A stretch of DNA of 64,000 nucleotides, taken from Mesorhizobium sp. L-2-11. GTDB taxonomy: Bacteria > Pseudomonadota > Alphaproteobacteria > Rhizobiales > Rhizobiaceae. Numbering within the stretch: the stretch's first letter is position 1; each line of letters begins with the position of its first letter. The DNA lies in assembly GCF_016756595.1 (NCBI RefSeq), contig NZ_AP023257.1, positions 2,868,001 through 2,932,000 on the forward strand. Direction: 5' to 3'. Shown here piece by piece: positions 1 to 7,045 of this stretch. Both the position numbers and the translations under genes were made by a program. The notes under the pieces are model-generated. The model was not told the DNA's origin. It did no database searches and was given only the letters and a program-made list of their open reading frames with translations.

Positions 1-370
1 CGCCGACGCCAGAGGCGATGTGCCGGTGGCGGTGGTCAACGACCGTCTCGGCCTCGGTCTCGAAGTCGTCACCCGCAAGCACCAGTTGCCTTGCGCCTAT
101 GAGTGGCAGAATTTCCAGGCCGGGCACTATGCGCTCGGCATCGAGCCGTCGACACATCATGTGCTGGGCAATCTGGCAGCGCGCGAACGCGGCGAGATGA
201 TCTGGCTGGAGCACGGCGAAAGCCGTTCGTACGAAGCGGTGTTTCGGGTTCTCGACGGCGCCGGCGAGATCGCCGGCGCCGAGAGCCGGATCGCAGCGAT
301 TGCCAGGCAGCCGCGGGAGGATTATCCGCGGCCATCGGGTCATTTTCCTGTTCTGGGAGGCAGGTCGTGA
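1..370 (+). CDS. DUF4432 family protein, C-terminal part (5' end outside window)
   Basis: The frame is open from base 2 and ends with TGA at 368-370, giving about 122 C-terminal residues. The stretch NFQAGHYALGIEPST followed by ARERGEMIWLEHGE is what I recognise as the end of DUF4432, a family with an aldose 1-epimerase-like fold and probable carbohydrate-related role; the exact reaction is unknown. The stop lies 91 bases before the desaturase start, in the same direction, so the gene may head the following operon. The family call is from remembered motif similarity only, and the N-terminal half cannot be assessed. Confidence 0.7.
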   Translation, partial: ADARGDVPVAVVNDRLGLGLEVVTRKHQLPCAYEWQNFQAGHYALGIEPSTHHVLGNLAARERGEMIWLEHGESRSYEAVFRVLDGAGEIAGAESRIAAIARQPREDYPRPSGHFPVLGGRS

Positions 371-461
371 CAATGGCGAAGGCGAGGCGAAACACCAGTT
401 GGTTGGCTGGCCCCGGCCGGAGTGGAGAGGGCTCGCGGCCGTTCGGAAATTGGAGGTCACA

Positions 462-1550
462 ATGGCTGGCAAGGTGAAGCGCGATTACAGCCTGGTTGGC
501 GAAAGCACACGCAGGGCGATCGAGACGGGACTGGCTTCCGCCGAATGGTATCACACCGATGTCCCGCGCAAGGTCATCAAGGAGTTGATGCAACGTTCCG
601 ACGGCCCGGCGATCCGCGACACGATCATCTGGATCGCCGCCATCCTGGTCTCCGCCGCCGGCGGCGTCTATTTCTGGGGCACCTGGTGGTGCGTGCCGTT
701 CTTCTTCGTCTATGGCGTGCTCTATGCCTCCGCCAGCGATTCACGCTGGCACGAATGCGGCCACGGCACGGCTTTTCGCACGCGCTGGATGAACGATGTC
801 GTCTACCAGATCGCCAGCTTCATGCTGATGCGCAACCCGGTGACCTGGCGCTGGAGCCATGCCAGGCACCACACCGATACAATCATTGTCGGGCGCGACG
901 CCGAGATCGCCGTGATGCGCCCGCCGGACCTGCTGCGCACCGCGCTCGTCTTCACCGGCATCCTCGACTTTCGCTATTCGCTTCCGGCACTGGTACGCCA
1001 GGCGGTCGGCAAGCTCACGCCGGACGAGAAAAGCTACGTGCCCGAGATGGAACAGCACAAGGTCGTCATTGCCGCGCGCTGGCATATCGCCATCTACATC
1101 GCCACAATCGCGCTCGCGGTTTTCATGCAGTCGTGGATACCGCTGGTGCTGATCGGCGGGCCGCGCCTCTACGGCACCTGGCACATGGTGCTGACCGGCC
1201 TGCTGCAGCACATCGGCCTGGCCGACAATGTCGTCGATCACCGGCTCAACACCAGGACCGTGTACATGAATCCGATCAGCCGCTTCATCTACTGGAACAT
1301 GAACTACCACGTCGAGCATCACATGTTCCCGATGGTGCCCTATCACGCGCTGCCCAGGCTGCATGAATTGATCAAGCACGATCTGCCGGCGCCGAACCCG
1401 TCGATGTGGCATGCCTATCGCGAGGTCTGGCCGGTCCTGCTCAGGCAGCTCAAATACGAGGACTATTTCCTCAAGCGCGAGCTGCCGCCGACGGCACGGC
1501 CCTACCGTGGCGAGTTCCACGACGTGAACATGTCGGCAGCAGCTGAATAG
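462..1550 (+). CDS. membrane fatty acid desaturase / hydroxylase family protein (MocD-like)
   Basis: A 362-residue integral membrane di-iron enzyme. The three histidine clusters of the family are all present: HECGHG at about residue 97, HARHHTD at about 133 and HVEHHMFP at about 283. Hydrophobic segments lie between them. ATG 462 is chosen because GGAGG at 452-456 precedes it; the longer open frame upstream overlaps the previous gene. A Rieske ferredoxin gene follows after 43 bases and would supply electrons. In Sinorhizobium the related pair MocD/MocE, with MocF, takes part in demethylating the rhizopine 3-O-methyl-scyllo-inosamine (established for that system). Many strains without rhizopine catabolism carry homologues, so the substrate here is open. 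Desaturation or hydroxylation are both possible. Confidence 0.85.
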   Translation: MAGKVKRDYSLVGESTRRAIETGLASAEWYHTDVPRKVIKELMQRSDGPAIRDTIIWIAAILVSAAGGVYFWGTWWCVPFFFVYGVLYASASDSRWHECGHGTAFRTRWMNDVVYQIASFMLMRNPVTWRWSHARHHTDTIIVGRDAEIAVMRPPDLLRTALVFTGILDFRYSLPALVRQAVGKLTPDEKSYVPEMEQHKVVIAARWHIAIYIATIALAVFMQSWIPLVLIGGPRLYGTWHMVLTGLLQHIGLADNVVDHRLNTRTVYMNPISRFIYWNMNYHVEHHMFPMVPYHALPRLHELIKHDLPAPNPSMWHAYREVWPVLLRQLKYEDYFLKRELPPTARPYRGEFHDVNMSAAAE

Positions 1551-1593
1551 CATTGCGCAGCACGCAACGAAGGAATTTCGGGAGAAAATAGAG

Positions 1594-1905
1594 ATGGCCG
1601 ATTGGGTCGAGGCGTGCGCCGTGGACGATGTCGACGAAGAGGATGTCATCCGCTTCGATCATGGCGGCCGCAGCTTCGCGATCTACCGTTCGCCGGACGA
1701 TGAATTCTTTGCCACAGACGGCTTTTGCACACATGAAAAGGCGCATCTGGCCGATGGGCTTGTCATGGACGACATCATCGAATGCCCGAAGCACAATGGC
1801 CGCTTCAACTATAAGACCGGCCAGGCCAAGGGCGCGCCGGTCTGCGTCAATCTGCAGACCTATCCGGTGAAGGTCGAAGCTGGCAAGGTGATGATCCAGA
1901 TCTAA
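1594..1905 (+). CDS. mocE: MocE-family Rieske 2Fe-2S ferredoxin
   Basis: A 103-residue soluble Rieske-type ferredoxin. The cluster ligands are visible as C45-T-H47 and C64-P-K-H67, and little else is present, so this is a stand-alone electron carrier. It follows the desaturase by 43 bases with the start preceded by a GGGAG-like site near 1580, and probably delivers electrons to that enzyme. No ferredoxin reductase is encoded nearby; a shared cellular reductase would be needed. The symbol reflects the family name used for rhizobial homologues and does not show that rhizopine is the substrate. Confidence 0.85.
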   Translation: MADWVEACAVDDVDEEDVIRFDHGGRSFAIYRSPDDEFFATDGFCTHEKAHLADGLVMDDIIECPKHNGRFNYKTGQAKGAPVCVNLQTYPVKVEAGKVMIQI

Positions 1906-1906
1906 A

Positions 1907-1972
1907 GCATGATCCCGAAAAGTGGGAACCGGTTTTTTGCTGCGCTGACCTTCGGTTCGGAAAAGATCATGC
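1907..1972 (+). repeat. rhizobial palindromic intergenic repeat (RIME-like)
   Basis: Imperfect palindrome whose ends are GCATGATC and GATCATGC, with inner GAAAAGTGGGAACCGG typical of a repeat found in many rhizobial intergenic spaces. It fills most of the 113-base gap between the ferredoxin and the PanB-like gene. It could fold in RNA and act as a weak terminator or processing site. The relation to the published RIME elements is from memory. Confidence 0.6.
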
Positions 1973-2018
1973 AAAATCCTGACCAGCCTTCCGTAGTGCA
2001 AAAAGGGGACCAAAATCG

Positions 2019-2819
2019 ATGAGCCGGAAAAGACCGACGGTGGCAGACCTGCGCGCCATGAAGGGCAAGCGGCAATTGACCATGCTGCGGGTGCTGACGA
2101 TGGAAGAGGCCGAGGCTGCTGAACGAGCCGGTGTCGACATCGTCTCGGTGCCGCCGGAATTGGTACTCAATCCGCAATACCGCGATGCCGCACCCAGCCT
2201 GTTCACCATGCCGGGCGACAATTTCTACGAGATCGGCACAGCCGACGATTTCGTCCGCTGGGCGTTCCGGCTCTACAAGGCGAGCGCCGATGCGGTTTAT
2301 TGCAGCGCCGGCTTTGCCACCGTCAAACGGCTGGCCGATGACAATATCCCGGTGATCGGCCATGTCGGCCTGATCCCGTCGCGCGCCACCTGGACCGGCG
2401 GCTTCAAGGCTGTCGGCAAGACCGCCGACAGCGCCATGCAGATTTTCGAGGCCGTCAAGCAATACGAAGCGGCCGGCGCGATCGGCGCCGAGATCGAAGT
2501 GGTGCCGGTCGAGGTGGCCAAGGCGATTTCGGAACGCACCTCGCTGATCATGCTGTCGATGGGAGCCGGCACCGGCTGCGACGCGCAATATCTGTTCGCC
2601 GACGACGTCCTTGGCCAGAACCGCAGCCACATGCCGCGCCATTCCAAGGTCTATCGCAATTTCGCCGCCGAATTTGACCGCCTGCAGGCGGAACGCATCG
2701 CCGCTTTTTCCGAATATGTCGCCGACGTCAACAGCATGGCTTATCCCGAAGACAAGCATGTCGTGCATATGGACCCGGATCAGCTCGGTCGGTTCATGGA
2801 GAACATCGACGCCGGATGA
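2019..2819 (+). CDS. PanB-like (ketopantoate hydroxymethyltransferase superfamily) protein with altered metal site
   Basis: 266 residues, about the length of PanB. The middle matches the family well: IPVIGHVGLIPS, a GGFKAVGKT motif, EAAGAIGAEIEVVPVEVA and GAGTGCDAQYLFADDVLG, ending in a short tail as in PanB. The glutamate of the LExVP motif, the proposed catalytic base, is kept. However, the residues that bind magnesium and substrate in PanB are not: the GDSLG motif reads VPPEL, and the KxEGG motif reads YCSAGF. A true ketopantoate hydroxymethyltransferase activity is therefore doubtful; another reaction of the PEP mutase/isocitrate lyase superfamily is possible. ATG 2019 has GGGGA at 2005-2009. 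It may be co-transcribed with the desaturase and ferredoxin, although a palindromic repeat lies between. Confidence 0.75.
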   Translation: MSRKRPTVADLRAMKGKRQLTMLRVLTMEEAEAAERAGVDIVSVPPELVLNPQYRDAAPSLFTMPGDNFYEIGTADDFVRWAFRLYKASADAVYCSAGFATVKRLADDNIPVIGHVGLIPSRATWTGGFKAVGKTADSAMQIFEAVKQYEAAGAIGAEIEVVPVEVAKAISERTSLIMLSMGAGTGCDAQYLFADDVLGQNRSHMPRHSKVYRNFAAEFDRLQAERIAAFSEYVADVNSMAYPEDKHVVHMDPDQLGRFMENIDAG

Positions 2820-3066
2820 GACGCGCCGGCTGCTCGACAATATCGTCAGCCAACATATGCGACGGCACTATGGCCGCCATGTTCCCGTCGCCAGCGCCAG
2901 CGTAAAGCGCCTCGGCGTCGATTCCCAGCGTCCCGTCTTCCCTGAGCGGCGCGACGAGGGCACGCACGGCCGCGTGCATTCCCGCTGTGCCCGGCGCCAG
3001 CGTCAGCCCGTCGCGCAGGTCGACGGCCTGTGCGACCGCCATCAGACGAAAGGAAATGCCCCACAG
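2794..3066 (-). pseudogene. possible C-terminal remnant of an aromatic amino acid ammonia-lyase (HutH-like)
   Basis: On the minus strand an open frame encodes LMAVAQAVDLRDGLTLAPG followed by a helix-rich end that resembles the C-terminus of histidine/phenylalanine ammonia-lyase-type proteins, where an AAQAxDLR motif and a late HAAVR motif are usual. No start region, MIO-forming Ala-Ser-Gly motif or other part of such an enzyme is seen upstream; similarity stops near 3066, next to a small perfect stem-loop (arms 3068-3074 and 3080-3086). The reading is a decayed gene end, overlapping the last codons of the PanB-like gene. Weakly supported: the region 2820-3182 is otherwise non-coding. Confidence 0.35.
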
Positions 3067-3142
3067 GACCCTACGCGAAGTAGGGTACAGAAAGGGCAGG
3101 TTGGCAAGGTGGGCTAACTCGTTGACTGCATATTGCCTTGGA

Positions 3143-3185
3143 TGATATCATTGATGACGATTTATAAGGAGTGATATCATCAATG
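3143..3185 (+). promoter_or_regulatory. candidate autoregulatory operator of the FitAB-type module
   Basis: Two copies of the self-complementary octamer TGATATCA lie at 3143-3150 and 3172-3179, 29 bases apart. They are flanked by the inverted pair CATTGATG (3149-3156) and CATCAATG (3178-3185). The second half overlaps the ribosome-binding site AAGGAG (3166-3171) and the start codon. FitAB-type complexes bind such inverted repeats to repress themselves (family knowledge); the assignment here is inference. Confidence 0.5.
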
Positions 3186-3443
3186 CCGGCGATCACGATA
3201 CGGAATCTGCCCGTTGAGACGCATCGTGCTCTCAAGATGCGCGCCGCCCAACACGGGCGCAGTACCGAGGCCGAAATCCGTGACATCTTGGAAAATGCGA
3301 CAAGACCAGAAGGGCGGATCAAGCTGGGTTCTCTTCTGGCCGAAATCGGTCGCGAGGCGAGACTGACCGACGAGGAATGGGCTTCATTCGAGGCCACACT
3401 TGAGCGCGACAAGACGCCAGCCGAGCCGATCAGGTTCGACTGA
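3183..3443 (+). CDS. FitA-like ribbon-helix-helix antitoxin
   Basis: 86 residues beginning MPAITIRNLPVETHRALKMR, the typical beta-strand and first helix of the Arc/MetJ ribbon-helix-helix fold in FitA/StbC-like antitoxins. The N-terminal part binds DNA as a dimer and the C-terminal tail (residues about 55-86) should wrap and inhibit the PIN toxin. ATG 3183 is preferred over GTG 3171, because AAGGAG at 3166-3171 is correctly spaced only from 3183. The stop codon overlaps the toxin start by one base, giving translational coupling. Function inferred from fold and gene order. Confidence 0.85.
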   Translation: MPAITIRNLPVETHRALKMRAAQHGRSTEAEIRDILENATRPEGRIKLGSLLAEIGREARLTDEEWASFEATLERDKTPAEPIRFD

Positions 3444-3868
3444 TGATCCTCCTAGATACGAACGTCATTTCGGAGGCAATGCGGGATACGAACAATGGCC
3501 GCGTCATCGATTGGATCGACGCGCAGTCCGTCGAGACGCTTTATCTGGCGGCGATCACTGTAGCCGAGCTGCGCCTTGGCATTGCAGTGCTGCCTGCCGG
3601 TAAGCGTCGAGACAGGATTCGCGCGCGGCTTGAGCAGGAAGTGTTGCCGGTGTTCGCCGGGCGTGTCCTGCCGTTCGACATGGAGACCTCGGAGACCTAT
3701 GCAAACCTTATGGCACATGCGCGGGGGATGGGCAGGGCCATTGATAGAGCTGACGGGTATATCGCCGCCACAGCGGCCTCCCACGGTTATTCAGTCGCCA
3801 CGCGCGACACGTCTCCTTTCGAGGCAGCAGGCGTGGCGGTCATAAATCCGTGGGACGAATCCAACTAA
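3443..3868 (+). CDS. FitB-like PIN-domain toxin (VapC family ribonuclease)
   Basis: 141 residues forming a full PIN domain. The metal-binding acidic residues are visible: Asp5 in MILLDTN, Glu42 in AELRLG, Asp104 in DRADGYIAA and Asp122 in ATRDTSPF. Length matches FitB. The protein is expected to be a Mg-dependent RNase neutralised by the upstream antitoxin. Start overlaps the antitoxin stop (TGATG). It ends 3 bases before the end of the convergent amidohydrolase gene. All catalytic residues are intact, so the module looks functional. A decayed VapBC module exists at 31388, but the two are not close relatives. Confidence 0.88.
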   Translation: MILLDTNVISEAMRDTNNGRVIDWIDAQSVETLYLAAITVAELRLGIAVLPAGKRRDRIRARLEQEVLPVFAGRVLPFDMETSETYANLMAHARGMGRAIDRADGYIAATAASHGYSVATRDTSPFEAAGVAVINPWDESN

Positions 3869-3871
3869 AGG

Positions 3872-4762
3872 TCACACTGGCCGATACACCCGCTCCGCCG
3901 TGTTCCAGAAGATATCCGCCTCCGCGGCCGCACCATGCTTCGCCACCGCCTCCCGGTGCGCCTTGATCAGCTCTGCGTGGCTGGTCCACAGTTTCTCGAT
4001 CGGGAAGTTCGAGCCGAACATCAGACGGTCGCTGCCGAGGATGTCGATCGCGTTGTCGACGATGTAGGCGATCAGCGTCGGGTCGTTGCGATGGACGAAG
4101 GTGCCGAGGCCGGACAGCTTGGCGTAGAGGTTTGGCGCTGCTGAAAGCGTGCGCAGGCCGGCCTTCCAGGCTTGTGTGGATTCCTCCGACATGTCGGTCA
4201 GCATGCCGGCATGGGTGAGGATGAAATTGGTTTCAGGATTTTCGCCGACAAGCGTTAGCCCGTCCTTCATCTGGGCCGGGAAAAGCTGAAGGTCGAAGGA
4301 CAGGCCAAAGTCCTTCAGCCGCGTCACATTGGCCCGCACCTTCGGGTCGACAACCTGATCGGCGGACGCGGCGAAGCGGAAGGCCGGCGTTTCGTGCCAA
4401 TGCAATTGCATGCGCACGCCGCGCAGCAGGGGGTATTTGATCAGCCGGTCGATCTGCGGACTGATATCGTCCACCGTCATGTCGGCATAGCCGACGATCG
4501 CATGCGGCCAGCCGGTTTCGTTAGCCGTCGTCTGCAGGAAGGCGACTTCGGTCTCGAAATCCTCCTTGGCCCAGTTGGTTTGGACATAGACCGCCTTCTC
4601 GACGCCCGAGCCCTGCTGGTCGGCGAGGAATTCCTCGATCGGGTAGTCGCGGCGGATCGGCTCGTAGGGACCAAAAATGCGCGGCACCATCGGCCCGCGC
4701 AGCCAGGGCTGGTCCTCTTGGCGCCAGATGTGGAAATGCGCGTCGATCGCCTTTTTCATCAT
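3872..4762 (-). CDS. amidohydrolase family protein (COG3618-type lactonase/decarboxylase-like)
   Basis: 296 residues, a single TIM-barrel amidohydrolase of the Amidohydro_2 type. Visible motifs are DAHFHIW at residues 8-14 (first metal-binding strand), a central LTHAG, and FGSNFP near the end, where the Asp normally found in GSDFP is replaced by Asn. Relatives hydrolyse lactones of sugars or decarboxylate aromatic acids. The gene is last of the minus-strand hydroxylase operon and its start overlaps the stop of the VWA gene (ATGATGA), so it probably acts on the product of the molybdenum hydroxylase or a related metabolite. The substrate cannot be told from sequence. Confidence 0.8.
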   Translation of the reverse strand: MMKKAIDAHFHIWRQEDQPWLRGPMVPRIFGPYEPIRRDYPIEEFLADQQGSGVEKAVYVQTNWAKEDFETEVAFLQTTANETGWPHAIVGYADMTVDDISPQIDRLIKYPLLRGVRMQLHWHETPAFRFAASADQVVDPKVRANVTRLKDFGLSFDLQLFPAQMKDGLTLVGENPETNFILTHAGMLTDMSEESTQAWKAGLRTLSAAPNLYAKLSGLGTFVHRNDPTLIAYIVDNAIDILGSDRLMFGSNFPIEKLWTSHAELIKAHREAVAKHGAAAEADIFWNTAERVYRPV

Positions 4763-5895
4763 GAAACCCTTTTCCAGATTGCTGCCGCCGCCGCAGCGGG
4801 GCGGGCGAGCGACAGGATGAAATCGCTGAGACCGGCTATCGACGAGCCGTCGGCCAGATCGTCGAGCAGCGGCAGGATGGCGCGAAGCGCTGCCGTCGCT
4901 GGCCGGAAACGCGGATCGCCGGCCAGCGGCGTCGCCAGCGACAGCCGGAAGGCGCGGGCGCTCAGCCGGCGCATCGCCATTTCAAGCTCGGCATGGTCGC
5001 CGCGCTCCAGCGCATCGGACAGGATGACGACCGCCGCCCCGCGCGCAAGTGAGGAAAAGCGCGGCACCGACAGGAAGGCGAGCAGCGTCGGTCCCATGCG
5101 GGTGCCGCCATCCCAGTCGTCGACCAATGCTGCGACGCGGGCGAGCGCCTGGTCGCGGTCGCGAATGCGCAGCGCGGTGGTGATGCGGGTCAGCCGCGTG
5201 CCGAAGGTGAAAATTTCAGCCCGGTCCGCGCCTTGCACCGCCGCGTGCGCCAGCTTGAGATAATCCGATGTGTAGAGCTTCATCGAGCCGGACACGTCGA
5301 TCAGCAACAAAAGCTTGCGCGGCACGGTCTGCCGGCGGCGCAGCAGCGGCGACGGTATATCGCCGTCGGCACTGACGATTTCGCGCAGCGAGCGGCGCAG
5401 ATCGAGCTTGCCGCGCGCGTGCGTGCGCACGGTACGGAAGGAGCGGCGGGCGGGCAGGGCGGTAGCGAGCTTGCGGCGGAAGGCGGCAAGCCCGTCGCCG
5501 TCGCGCTGGAAGTCGCGGGCGCGCAACTGTTCGGCGCCGGACGATAGCGCGCCGCCTTCCTCCTGGCGCGCCACCTCGTTCTCTTCGTCGCTGGCGCCGC
5601 CGTCGTCCTTGATGCGGGTTTCCTCATCGGCCTCGCCTTCGATGACGGCCGCGGTGTTGCCGTAGAAATAGCTCTGGAAATGCGCCTCGAATTCGTCGCG
5701 GCGGTCGGGCGGCGGCGCCAGCGTGGCAAGCGCCGCTTCGTGGATGTCGGCCATCGAGCGGGGCCCGAGCAACGTCACCGCCTGCATGAAGCCTGAGACT
5801 TGTTCTGGCGCGACTGCAAAGCCGTAGCGGCGCAGCAGCCGGCCAAAGCCGAGCAAGGGTGCTGCGGCGCGGGGTAAGCTTTCTCCCCACATCAT
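4759..5895 (-). CDS. CoxE-like VWA domain protein
   Basis: 378 residues. The N-terminal half is a DUF/CoxE region starting PLLGFGRLLRRYGFAVAP, followed by an acidic linker rich in Glu and Asp, then a von Willebrand A domain with a MIDAS motif: DVSGS in LLLIDVSGSMKLYTSD, a later GGTRMGPT threonine and VILSDALERG. CoxE proteins work with MoxR-type CoxD ATPases to mature the active site of CO dehydrogenase-family molybdenum enzymes (known for Oligotropha CoxD/CoxE). The MoxR gene lies just upstream, separated by a 158-bp palindromic element. Start could be either of two adjacent ATGs (5895 or 5892); no good ribosome-binding site decides. Confidence 0.85.
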   Translation of the reverse strand: MMWGESLPRAAAPLLGFGRLLRRYGFAVAPEQVSGFMQAVTLLGPRSMADIHEAALATLAPPPDRRDEFEAHFQSYFYGNTAAVIEGEADEETRIKDDGGASDEENEVARQEEGGALSSGAEQLRARDFQRDGDGLAAFRRKLATALPARRSFRTVRTHARGKLDLRRSLREIVSADGDIPSPLLRRRQTVPRKLLLLIDVSGSMKLYTSDYLKLAHAAVQGADRAEIFTFGTRLTRITTALRIRDRDQALARVAALVDDWDGGTRMGPTLLAFLSVPRFSSLARGAAVVILSDALERGDHAELEMAMRRLSARAFRLSLATPLAGDPRFRPATAALRAILPLLDDLADGSSIAGLSDFILSLARPAAAAAAIWKRVS

Positions 5896-5902
5896 TCCTT
5901 CG

Positions 5903-6060
5903 CACCCCCCTCTGTCCTGCCGGACATCTCCCCCTCAAGGGGGGAGATCGGCTGACATCCCGGATTTCGCAAATCTCCAACATCGCAGAACTGAGCGAAG
6001 CGCCGAAACTGCCAATCTCCCCCCTTGAGGGGGAGATGTCCGGCATGACAGAGGGGGGTG
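5903..6060. repeat. approximately 160-bp palindromic repeat element, copy 1
   Basis: Long terminal inverted repeats: the left arm begins CACCCCCCTCTGTCCTGCCG and the right arm is its near complement ending GAGGGGGGTG. Each arm itself contains a short hairpin (ATCTCCCCCTCAAGGGGGGA). The core carries a segment like CAAATCTCCAACATCGCAGA shared with the copy at 35674. It sits between the MoxR and CoxE genes of one operon. Other copies are at 35674, 54238, 63381 and, collapsed, 63799. It encodes nothing and looks like a non-autonomous mobile element. Confidence 0.8.
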
Positions 6061-6139
6061 CTGTCCCGCAAGCGGTGAGATCGATCCACATTCAGCCGCC
6101 TCCCCGTGAACGGGGAAAAGGGATTTTTGACGTCACCCG

Positions 6140-7036
6140 TCACGCCAGTGCCTCCTCGACGATCCGGCCAAGCTCGGGGGCGATGTAGGACAGGTCCTCC
6201 TCGTCCTTGATCAGTACGCCGATGGCGCGGCGGAAGGCTTCCGGCCACGGGCTGCCGCCCTTTTCGAGGATGGTCGCGGCGTTCGCCCATTCGACCGCTT
6301 CGGCGATGCCCGGCGGCTTGGCCAGCGGACGGGCGCGAATGTCGCGCACGGCAGCAGCCACGGCGCGCGCCGTGGCGTTGGCGACGTCGCCGGCGCGCAG
6401 CATGATGATGGCGGCCTCGCGCTCGGCGTCGGGATAGGTGATCCAGTGGTAGACGCAGCGCCGCCGCAACGCCTCCGCCAGTTCGCGGGTGCGGTTTGAG
6501 GTCAGGATGACGATCGGCTGGGCCGTCGCGCGGATGGTGCCGCGCTCGGGAATGCTGATCTGGAACTCGGAAAGAAATTCCAGCAGCAGCGCTTCGAACT
6601 CATGGTCGGAGCGGTCGATCTCGTCGACCAGCAGCACGCGCTTTTGCGGCGCCTTCAGCACCTGCAGCAGCGGCCGTGCGATCAAAAAACGGTCGTCATA
6701 GATGTCGACCTCATGCTCGCCGGCATGACGGATGGCGAGCAACTGGCGCTGATAGTTCCATTCGTAAAGCGCATGCGCGGCGTCGATGCCTTCGTAGCAT
6801 TGCAGCCGCACCAGATCGCGCCCGAGCAGTTCGGCTATCGCCTTGGCCGCCTCGGTCTTGCCGACGCCCGGCGCGCCTTCGAGCAGCAGCGGCTTGCCCA
6901 GCCGGATCGCCAGGAAAATGGCGGTGGCCAGGCTTTCATCGGCCAGATAGCGCGAGGCGGCGAGGCGCGATGCCACCGCCTCCGGCGAAATGGCGACAGT
7001 GTCGACACTTCTAGTCCGGGCGCTTTTTTTGGGCAT
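6140..7036 (-). CDS. MoxR-family AAA+ ATPase (CoxD-like)
   Basis: 298 residues. Walker A is GAPGVGKTEAAKA, Walker B is VLLVDEIDRSD, sensor 1 is ILTSNRTRELAEALRRRC, where the second arginine finger region follows, and a lid domain occupies the C-terminus. This is the MoxR/CoxD AAA+ chaperone type. It probably works with the CoxE-like VWA protein encoded next to insert or sulfurate the metal site of the hydroxylase. ATG 7036 (MPKKSARTRS) is chosen; a GTG at 7045 is an alternative that would leave no gap to the preceding stop. The gene directly follows the molybdopterin subunit genes with no promoter space. Confidence 0.9.
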   Translation of the reverse strand: MPKKSARTRSVDTVAISPEAVASRLAASRYLADESLATAIFLAIRLGKPLLLEGAPGVGKTEAAKAIAELLGRDLVRLQCYEGIDAAHALYEWNYQRQLLAIRHAGEHEVDIYDDRFLIARPLLQVLKAPQKRVLLVDEIDRSDHEFEALLLEFLSEFQISIPERGTIRATAQPIVILTSNRTRELAEALRRRCVYHWITYPDAEREAAIIMLRAGDVANATARAVAAAVRDIRARPLAKPPGIAEAVEWANAATILEKGGSPWPEAFRRAIGVLIKDEEDLSYIAPELGRIVEEALA

Positions 7037-7045
7037 TTCCAACAC

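Noticed and set aside
3171..3443. GTG 3171 as start of the FitA-like antitoxin
   Set aside because: It overlaps the AAGGAG site that is correctly spaced for ATG 3183, and the extra residues MISS are not part of the fold.
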